Shown here: in pieces, positions 59,301 to 64,000 of the stretch | Layout of the letters: each line of letters begins with the position of its first letter | How positions within the stretch are numbered: the stretch's first letter is position 1 | Virus record (IMG/VR): IMGVR_UViG_3300030329_001736 | Span: 1-64,000 of that record | Source of the DNA: a virus | DNA length: 64,000 bases | Reading direction: 5' to 3' (one strand) | The notes under the pieces: model-generated | Databases searched by the model: none | What the model saw: only the letters and a program-made list of their open reading frames with translations | Told to the model about the DNA's origin: nothing | Position numbers and translations under genes: made by a program

Positions 59301-60110
59301 GTACAACCTAGTTTAGCTTTACAGTTTGCTAGTGACATGTTAGGTTATGTAGAGACAGGTGAAGATTACTTTTTTAAAGAAGCTCTTAAAACAATAGAGC
59401 CGGGATATGCCAATATTATTAGAGATTTTTCTCACCATGCAGGTGTTATGCCTACAGGAGTAGAAGAAACACTATATCCTAGTAGGTTTGGAGTTCCCTC
59501 TGAGAAGGCTGAAGGTGTAGGAGACTACTTAAATAAAGCTGGATTTGGTACTGTTCCTTTTGTCAAGGAGAAAAAATTTAATCCTAAACTAGGTTTAGCT
59601 TTTGCTCTGAAAAAAATAGCTAGGAATGTATCGGAAGAAAACAGAGACTTTACTAAGGAGATTAAAACTAAATTATTAAATACAAGCAGAAGTTCTTCTC
59701 TTCAAGATATATACGATACAGACTTATCTATACTAAAAAAATATAGCGATCTCCTTCAAGTTAAGCATGAGGAACAGAGAGCTTTGGCTAAAATTATAGA
59801 CAATTTAAAAGGGGTTATGTCCCATAGAGAAATAAAGAATTTTTTGAAGTACCAAGGAAGTTCTGCTAGAACTGGACTATCAGATAAAGTTATTAATTCT
59901 GTTATGAGAGGTAGAGCTTACGCTTTCGATAAAGGAAGAAACGATTCTTTTTGGAGAGGTATAAATAAATCTTTAGAAGGACAGACAGGTTTACTTCAAG
60001 GTAGAAGACTCAATCCTTTAAGAAAGAAGATGAAAGAAATAGAATCTTATTACCATAATCTTGATCTTCTCGAAGATGCACCTGAGTTAGAGTTTAGTCA
60101 ACCAAAGTAA
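56304..60110 (+). CDS. phage B large internal/ejection protein (1268 aa)
   Basis: The protein has 1268 residues, predominantly helical. There is a hydrophobic region near residues 100-175 (AIADPTNLASLVAGGFTFGTAGAATFAAKEAAKQAAK) and another near 200-230. The order and size match the gp16-like ejection protein of phage A, with shared themes such as GLKGxNxD-like helices, RxLVPFxRTP-type (here VPVIGSFTAYPAERLRNRYNI) and long C-terminal coils. No clear lytic domain is visible, which may be supplied by the 1197-residue protein. Confidence 0.7.
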   Translation: MSSKASRTYDDMLQDQALIDAMWHTDKALGNEVAYGDNKAILDNFLENYRWRETNLGSIINASNRVEDMDTDHRKMFAYTLQEIEKLPSAFSEGGGSMWDAILDYGGAAIADPTNLASLVAGGFTFGTAGAATFAAKEAAKQAAKASVKAKLKALVGKAGAASLVADGSIAATGGAYHNLKKQGIQKDLGLIDEIDEWGAVTQGLIEGVASPVVGIGAGAIGQGIGTAAGKLIDKSEIATQGKDFISRWLMPTAGVSEIQRRLIEKPTGEMLLLKEDADILYKKLNKIISADKNLNSKEGRDLINNALEGDKNAMDVLRQMQEQVTYDSAGNKVANPNAELADLIEANRAKIKEAQDFADESALSREIKGLFNTEKDYVRNIYDVYTQRKRNVPFDKFIKENPEVLGQLKWQIRKNPNSHLWNDLSEKYINLKTKKIIPEEAGNEDAVVKEIAKTLYAPTTRLRKESAPLLKKRIRALDQEKISPLVRKIMGQNNDPALRALESINGLIESAARTNAIRNIAYDSVRNNYGYISKARNLEEARAEAVAKLGPDIMRLVGTTTDAGNKKLKDKKTVTSLDDDVIEEGLKYTFVTKKEGEKLKMLLDETDMYQGDSLLASAGRAISGLQGFMKAGKTLYNPIGAGRNILGAAGYTLAGGNVKGIINAATNAYGKMTNKERGLLEEEFINSGLKGSNIDLNQAMKRIGDISNRENNQSFWTDTSLSNLARSGGLSLFGKGGAKTAEKMRAFYAAGDDVFKYGTFVNEKDKAKKVFNSYSKERQDEILDKFQKDFFFDPKVADNYGPWDEKYGAARKALENAYLKEEAARITANITPVYDRIPKLLELMRGVPVIGSFTAYPAERLRNRYNIMKQASEEISRGAAEGNGKLVLNGVKRLSGFGTMVGGLHVGAHLLNEYNNFSSEEDVLRKNAPEYDRNGALLVTGKDKKGNITYHNLNYIHPDSDMLDAITPIMLKAFRGEDVSENLGEAVKDSFFGLIKPYVQPSLALQFASDMLGYVETGEDYFFKEALKTIEPGYANIIRDFSHHAGVMPTGVEETLYPSRFGVPSEKAEGVGDYLNKAGFGTVPFVKEKKFNPKLGLAFALKKIARNVSEENRDFTKEIKTKLLNTSRSSSLQDIYDTDLSILKKYSDLLQVKHEEQRALAKIIDNLKGVMSHREIKNFLKYQGSSARTGLSDKVINSVMRGRAYAFDKGRNDSFWRGINKSLEGQTGLLQGRRLNPLRKKMKEIESYYHNLDLLEDAPELEFSQPK

Positions 60111-60126
60111 AGAGTACCAAAACAAA

Positions 60127-60498
60127 ATGGAAATGAACGCTGAATTTTTATTTCAGGTAGGAGCAGTAGTAGCTTCTCTTGCTGGAGCATGGGGTCTGGT
60201 CAGGGCGCAAGTCAATACCTTGAAGTCTACCCAAGAAGAAATGAAGAACTACATAGATGAACTGAATCGAGAGTTAGATAAGGCTGAGAATAATGTATCT
60301 GTTATGAAGAGTCAGATTAAAATCTTAGCTGATATACTTAGCCCTGCTAATCTAGCTTCAGAGAACAGAAGAAAAGGAGAAACTGCTAGAAGATTACAAT
60401 CATTAGAAGAAGCTGTTGTAGTACTCCAGCACATGCACAACGGAAAGCATCCCCCTGTGGATTATAATGAGCCTAAAAAGACAAAATCCTCTGAGTGA
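60127..60498 (+). CDS. membrane-anchored coiled-coil protein with MHNGxHP tail
   Basis: The protein has 123 residues. A hydrophobic N-terminal segment (LFQVGAVVASLAGAWGLV, about 6-23) is followed by a long coiled coil and ends VVLQHMHNGKHPPVDY. Architecture and ending match the phage A protein at 3007-3354. A spanin-like or virion-stalk role is possible. In phage B a separate Rz/Rz1 pair is present, so this family may not be the spanin itself. Confidence 0.65.
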   Translation: MEMNAEFLFQVGAVVASLAGAWGLVRAQVNTLKSTQEEMKNYIDELNRELDKAENNVSVMKSQIKILADILSPANLASENRRKGETARRLQSLEEAVVVLQHMHNGKHPPVDYNEPKKTKSSE

Positions 60499-60604
60499 AG
60501 CTGTAAGAGACACACAGAGGATTGATGTTCTTTCTGGTAGGTTGCCCTATAAAACTAAGAGAAGGCTACTCAGGGGCTTTCCTAGCGAGACAATTTTCTA
60601 CTGA
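60467..60604 (+). CDS. 45-aa basic hypothetical protein
   Basis: The frame begins at ATG 60467 inside the previous gene and ends with TGA at 60602-60604, giving MSLKRQNPLSEAVRDTQRID followed by a basic tail (KTKRRLLRGFPSETIFY). It overlaps the end of the convergent small terminase gene by seven bases and lacks a good ribosome binding site, so support is modest. Confidence 0.35.
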   Translation: MSLKRQNPLSEAVRDTQRIDVLSGRLPYKTKRRLLRGFPSETIFY

Positions 60605-61074
60605 ACCGTAGTAATTTCCTGTTCTTCCTCCTCTTCCTCCTCAATATCCTCTTCTTCCTCATCTTGAAACCATTTACATCCTAAAAATATTTTGGATGAT
60701 CTTTCCTCTCCTAAGATTTCAAAATTGTTTATTATGTCTTGCTCTAGTTCAGCGATAGATTTAATAACTTCTTCATCTTTGACTGATCTTACTTTGGATA
60801 GAACTTCAAGAGCTTTGATTGCGCTGTTGGTGTGACCATTATTCTTGGCGTAGGTATACTGGTTTTCTATTTCAGAGATAACATCAATCTTTGTCTCTAA
60901 TTCTTTTTCTAGTTCTTCTATTCTTTCCTTGATGTCTTCTCGTTGTACTAGCCTGTGTCCTTGAGTGTGAGCAGACACGGCAGAATATCCTGCTGACTTA
61001 GCAGACTCCGTGGCATTACGAAGAACAACGTATGCCTGACAAAACTTCTCTTGTTTTAAATTTAATTCTGCCAT
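60598..61074 (-). CDS. terS: phage B terminase small subunit, Terminase_2-like
   Basis: The protein has 158 residues. LNLKQEKFCQAYVVLRNATESAKSAGYSAVSAHTQGHRLVQREDIKERIEELEKE is the typical helix-turn-helix region of Terminase_2 small subunits, which recognise phage DNA. The C-terminus is a Glu-rich stretch. It is read from the minus strand and is the last gene of the minus-strand cassette, starting five bases after the embedded spanin gene. The large subunit of phage B lies outside the window. Confidence 0.85.
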   Translation of the reverse strand: MAELNLKQEKFCQAYVVLRNATESAKSAGYSAVSAHTQGHRLVQREDIKERIEELEKELETKIDVISEIENQYTYAKNNGHTNSAIKALEVLSKVRSVKDEEVIKSIAELEQDIINNFEILGEERSSKIFLGCKWFQDEEEEDIEEEEEEEQEITTVQ

Positions 61075-61078
61075 TACT

Positions 61079-61279
61079 CTACCCGCAAAATTTTTCCCAT
61101 GTTACATTATGTGATAGTATTTGTTTTGCTGTTATTTCAGTAAGCTTATCCTTGTCTGATATAGATATAGGTTTCGTCCATCCGCATTTAAGGCTCCCGC
61201 CTCCAACGCTTACGCAACCGCTTAGTAACAGTATCAGAAGAAAGCACCCAAATTTCGTTTTCAATTTTATTCCTTTCAT
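61079..61279 (-). CDS. o-spanin (Rz1-like lipoprotein), embedded gene
   Basis: The protein has 66 residues. KTKFGCFLLILLLSGCVSVGGG holds a lipoprotein signal with the lipobox LLSGC, so the mature protein is attached to the outer membrane. It starts inside the i-spanin gene in another frame, the classical embedded Rz/Rz1 arrangement, and extends beyond it. Together they would fuse inner and outer membranes at the last step of lysis. Confidence 0.75.
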   Translation of the reverse strand: MKGIKLKTKFGCFLLILLLSGCVSVGGGSLKCGWTKPISISDKDKLTEITAKQILSHNVTWEKFCG

Positions 61280-61403
61280 TAGCTTTTTCTACTGCATCTT
61301 TTAATCCAGCTTTCTGAGCCGCATCACTACCAGCTTTATAGGCAAAGATCAACGGAAGAAACTTAGTAACGAAACCAAACACAGATGAAATAATAGATAA
61401 CAT
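61188..61403 (-). CDS. i-spanin (Rz-like)
   Basis: The protein has 71 residues. A single N-terminal hydrophobic segment (IISSVFGFVTKFLPLIFAYKAG, about 3-24) is followed by a short charged helix (KDAVEKANERNKIENEIW) and a basic end (KRLRKRWRREP). AAAGGAG lies eight bases before the ATG. The Rz1 gene starts within it in a different frame. Shorter than lambda Rz, but of the right topology. Confidence 0.7.
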   Translation of the reverse strand: MLSIISSVFGFVTKFLPLIFAYKAGSDAAQKAGLKDAVEKANERNKIENEIWVLSSDTVTKRLRKRWRREP

Positions 61404-61467
61404 TTTATACTCCTTTAAGAAGGAAGGACAGGGACACTAATATGAATGCCCCTGTCTTGTTGGTAAT

Positions 61468-61653
61468 CTACTTGCCTGTCTCTTTAGCCTTTCCGATAGT
61501 AAGGCTCAAGAACTCAAGCACTTTGTAAATCTTTCCCATAACAGAATCAGGAGCAGGTGTTTTCGTACCTGCTACCAGTAGACTAGCGATAGTAACAATA
61601 CCTGTTACAGTTGATAGAATAACATCACTATTAGACATAACCATTTCTAGCAT
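61468..61653 (-). CDS. small holin-like protein
   Basis: The protein has 61 residues. A hydrophobic stretch (VILSTVTGIVTIASLLVAG, about 11-29) is followed by a Pro-containing linker and an amphipathic helix (MGKIYKVLEFLSLTIGKAKET). AAAGGAG is correctly spaced before the ATG at 61653. Position directly before the spanin genes on the same strand supports a holin or a holin-regulator role. Confidence 0.65.
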   Translation of the reverse strand: MLEMVMSNSDVILSTVTGIVTIASLLVAGTKTPAPDSVMGKIYKVLEFLSLTIGKAKETGK

Positions 61654-61666
61654 TTAGAATACTCCT

Positions 61667-63970
61667 TTATGCTGCTTCTCTTTCTGGAATCAAATCCAAG
61701 TAATGTACTTTATTGTTTTGCTTGGATGCCTTATATACTTCTGAGATTAATGTGTTCTCTCCGTATATGTTAATATTCATTTCTATTTCAGTATTATCAA
61801 ATAGTCTTTCGCAATCTTGTGCCATAGCTAGTAGTTCTCCGGTAGTCCAGAACTCTACACCATTGGTTTCTACTTTCATATACTTAGGTTTGTTATCCCT
61901 GACTGTTTCCTTTTTCTCTTCCTCTGTAATTTCTCTTGGCATACTACAATCGAAGCCAAACAAATGGAAGTTACGGAAACCATATATGTGCATCATACCA
62001 ATAGATCGCATGGCAGCGCAAGTACCTCCATTAACAAACACTGCATCACTTTGGATATCTAGTTTCTTATCTACCTCTATACTCTCTGTTGATTGACCCT
62101 TAACTTGTTTAGCTACAGCTTGTGAAAAGGCGTGCCATCCGTAGATGTTATCTGTTTTAGATTTAAGTAATTCAGTAACACTAGGATCAGTCATAGAGGC
62201 TATAAAGAATTTTGTTGTATCATCTACAGTATCAAACAAAGATGAACGTACTACACCATGAGTGCTTGTGCCTGTTACTGGTCGAGGATCAAGTATAACA
62301 CATGCCCACGGCTGTACACAAGCCTCTAGAAGTTTAGGATAACTGTGCTTCACACAGATAATCTTACCATTGGTTTCTTTCTGTACCCTCTTCACTTCTT
62401 CAAAGTCAACTGAAGGGCCAGCAGATACGATGATGGCATGTTCTTCGTGAATGTTACATGTCTTAATGGTATCCCACTTAGAGATTAGTTTTGCATTCTT
62501 ATTAATGTTATCCCAGATATATTCTTTTGGTACAGAATCTTTAGGTTGAACAATGATAGGCATCTTAGTTAAATCTGTAGGAATATCAGGAAGACTATCA
62601 TCATTAAGAAGAACAGCTAGATGGGTTCTTCCTCCACCCTTCACTCTATCTTGAGAGGGCAGAACAGTTACTCTCTTATTCTTCAGAGATTCTACAAGAC
62701 GGTTAGTTCCTAAGTACTCGTCGTCCAAGATGTTTCCATTCTCATCCTTAGAAAAGAAATCATCAAAGACAATACAAGGAATATGCTTTAGATTTTCGTA
62801 GTCTGACCTTACAGTTTCCTCACTGTGACCACCATCAATGAATGCAAAGGAAGCTTTCTTTAGTTTCTTCTGGGCTTTCTTCAGTGTAACTTTTGAATCA
62901 CCTCTGAATAGATTAAAGGTGAACGTCTTACCTTGCTCCTTCATCTTCTTCTTGAAGTCAGACAGTCTCTTTCGTACTGCCTTGGCTTTGTTGTGTGCCT
63001 TAGAGTTTAGTTCTACTACATCTAACTCATCCGTAGCTTCTTCAAATAGATCGAAGCCTACATACCTAACCTTATCGCTCTTCTCAAAAGCAGCTAGTGA
63101 CATTTCAATAGCACGACCGCCATTCCATGTACCTACCTCTACAATACTATCAGTAGCATACGCTCTAACAAGGTCTGCTAGTTGCCTGTAGCGTGGCAGA
63201 TTAACATCTGGTGCAACAGTATCATCAGATAGCTCACTCTTCAGATTACCTTTGAAGTGTTTCATATACTGGGATACAGGAGAATTAGCAAAGGCAGACA
63301 AGCCCTTGACGTTTGGAGTAAGGTTGTGAACCTTCATGCCATGAGCAATGTAAATCTTTAGAAGACGTTCAAAGATAAAGCCATCATGCCACTCTCTGTA
63401 AGACACCACCTCACCAATATCATAACACCCTCTCAAGTCTGCAAGAAGATAGTGAGGTGATTGATAATCAAGGTTAAAGCCCACGAAAGAAGTCTCACTG
63501 TAGTCTACATCCTTACGTCCGAGATGTACTAGCTCTGCTTTCTCTGGAAGAAAAGAAAGAACCTTCTCTTCGCTTAGAGGTTTGATAGTTTGAGTATCTG
63601 CATCAAGCCAGATCAACCATCCACCTTTGACTTCTTTCTCGCTTATCTCTAGGGATAGGTCAGTCATAGCATAGACTTTATGACACCACTTAATAGCATC
63701 CATACGCCAGTTGTAGTCTACCACCCCTCCTTCAGTACCGTCATGTACCTTCATGCTCTCTCTGTAAGATAGCATGTCTTCTACATCATTAAGATTCCTG
63801 TACTCAATTACTTTTGAATAAGGAAACTCAGCTACCAATTCATCAGGACAGTCATGGTAGTAAGCAATAAGTTTAAGGTCGTCTTTCCAATACTTAGCCA
63901 CTGAGTTAAGCATGTTCTCGGCATAGCTTACATAGCCAGCCGCACTAAACGAAGTTACAAATCTGATCAT
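61667..63970 (-). CDS. three-domain glycosyltransferase / methyltransferase / DUF115 protein
   Basis: About 767 residues from the ATG at 63970; a longer frame to 63991 adds seven residues. Domain 1 (about 1-250): GT-A-like, with LIWLDADTQTIKP giving the DxD metal motif. Domain 2 (about 255-440): SAM methyltransferase, with IVEVGTWNGGRAIEMSLA, YVGFDLFEE and ASFAFIDGGHSEETVRSDYENL, like CmcI/TylF-type enzymes. Domain 3 (about 500-740): DUF115/MptE-like, with HAIIVSAGPSVDFEEVKRVQ, VNGGTCAAMRSIGMMHIYG and LFGFDCSM. It heads the minus-strand lysis cassette. Substrate unknown; phage or host surface glycan modification is plausible. Confidence 0.72.
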   Translation of the reverse strand: MIRFVTSFSAAGYVSYAENMLNSVAKYWKDDLKLIAYYHDCPDELVAEFPYSKVIEYRNLNDVEDMLSYRESMKVHDGTEGGVVDYNWRMDAIKWCHKVYAMTDLSLEISEKEVKGGWLIWLDADTQTIKPLSEEKVLSFLPEKAELVHLGRKDVDYSETSFVGFNLDYQSPHYLLADLRGCYDIGEVVSYREWHDGFIFERLLKIYIAHGMKVHNLTPNVKGLSAFANSPVSQYMKHFKGNLKSELSDDTVAPDVNLPRYRQLADLVRAYATDSIVEVGTWNGGRAIEMSLAAFEKSDKVRYVGFDLFEEATDELDVVELNSKAHNKAKAVRKRLSDFKKKMKEQGKTFTFNLFRGDSKVTLKKAQKKLKKASFAFIDGGHSEETVRSDYENLKHIPCIVFDDFFSKDENGNILDDEYLGTNRLVESLKNKRVTVLPSQDRVKGGGRTHLAVLLNDDSLPDIPTDLTKMPIIVQPKDSVPKEYIWDNINKNAKLISKWDTIKTCNIHEEHAIIVSAGPSVDFEEVKRVQKETNGKIICVKHSYPKLLEACVQPWACVILDPRPVTGTSTHGVVRSSLFDTVDDTTKFFIASMTDPSVTELLKSKTDNIYGWHAFSQAVAKQVKGQSTESIEVDKKLDIQSDAVFVNGGTCAAMRSIGMMHIYGFRNFHLFGFDCSMPREITEEEKKETVRDNKPKYMKVETNGVEFWTTGELLAMAQDCERLFDNTEIEMNINIYGENTLISEVYKASKQNNKVHYLDLIPEREAA

Positions 63971-64000
63971 TTTATTGTGCCATCTCCTCATATAATTCTG

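Overview
The window is bacteriophage DNA throughout. I see no bacterial housekeeping gene, rRNA, confident tRNA or CRISPR array. Gene families and order fit marine podoviruses of alphaproteobacteria-like hosts; the host is an inference. Two phage gene sets are present.

Phage A (about 1-41.3 kb, possibly to about 44.7 kb) is a temperate T7-like phage. Read circularly from the early region it has: a sigma70-like early promoter and small early genes (6.4-6.9 kb); a C5-cytosine-methyltransferase-like protein and a GP88-family protein (6.9-8.8 kb); a hairpin-rich non-coding stretch with an operator and promoter, a MarR-like regulator and a tyrosine integrase (8.9-11.1 kb); a single-subunit RNA polymerase (11.3 kb); SSB, endonuclease I, amidase, primase-helicase, family A DNA polymerase, ThyX, flap exonuclease and class II ribonucleotide reductase (14-22.8 kb); then portal, scaffold, capsid, tail tubes, internal virion proteins and fibre (23-42 kb). 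The window's first 5.8 kb is the missing right end of such a genome: fibre end, tail accessory proteins, holins, small and large terminase. It is followed by a repeat-rich junction (5.87-6.13 kb) that should hold the genome ends. A motif resembling the SP6/T7 class promoter recurs at module boundaries and is probably read by the phage's own RNA polymerase.

The first base of the window falls inside a fibre gene at a point that aligns, in frame, with position about 41.3 kb of the second fibre gene. Bases 1 to about 41.3 kb therefore make one permuted T7-sized genome. What follows (alternative fibre end, lectin-like protein, tail accessory genes) grows steadily richer in A+T.

Phage B (about 45-64 kb) is markedly AT-rich: one 60-base line near 47.0 kb has 20 G+C, against 34 in a line of the phage A polymerase gene. 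It has its own virion module of an HMO-2011-like type: a glycine-rich adhesin, a QueC-like PP-loop protein, a fibre, a large tail/stabilisation protein, a 1197-residue lytic-domain/LysM protein and two large ejection-type proteins. An opposing-strand cassette carries a three-domain glycosyltransferase/methyltransferase/DUF115 protein, a holin, an embedded Rz/Rz1 spanin pair and a small terminase. The A/B joint is either real recombination through fibre genes or a metagenome assembly chimera; sequence alone cannot decide.
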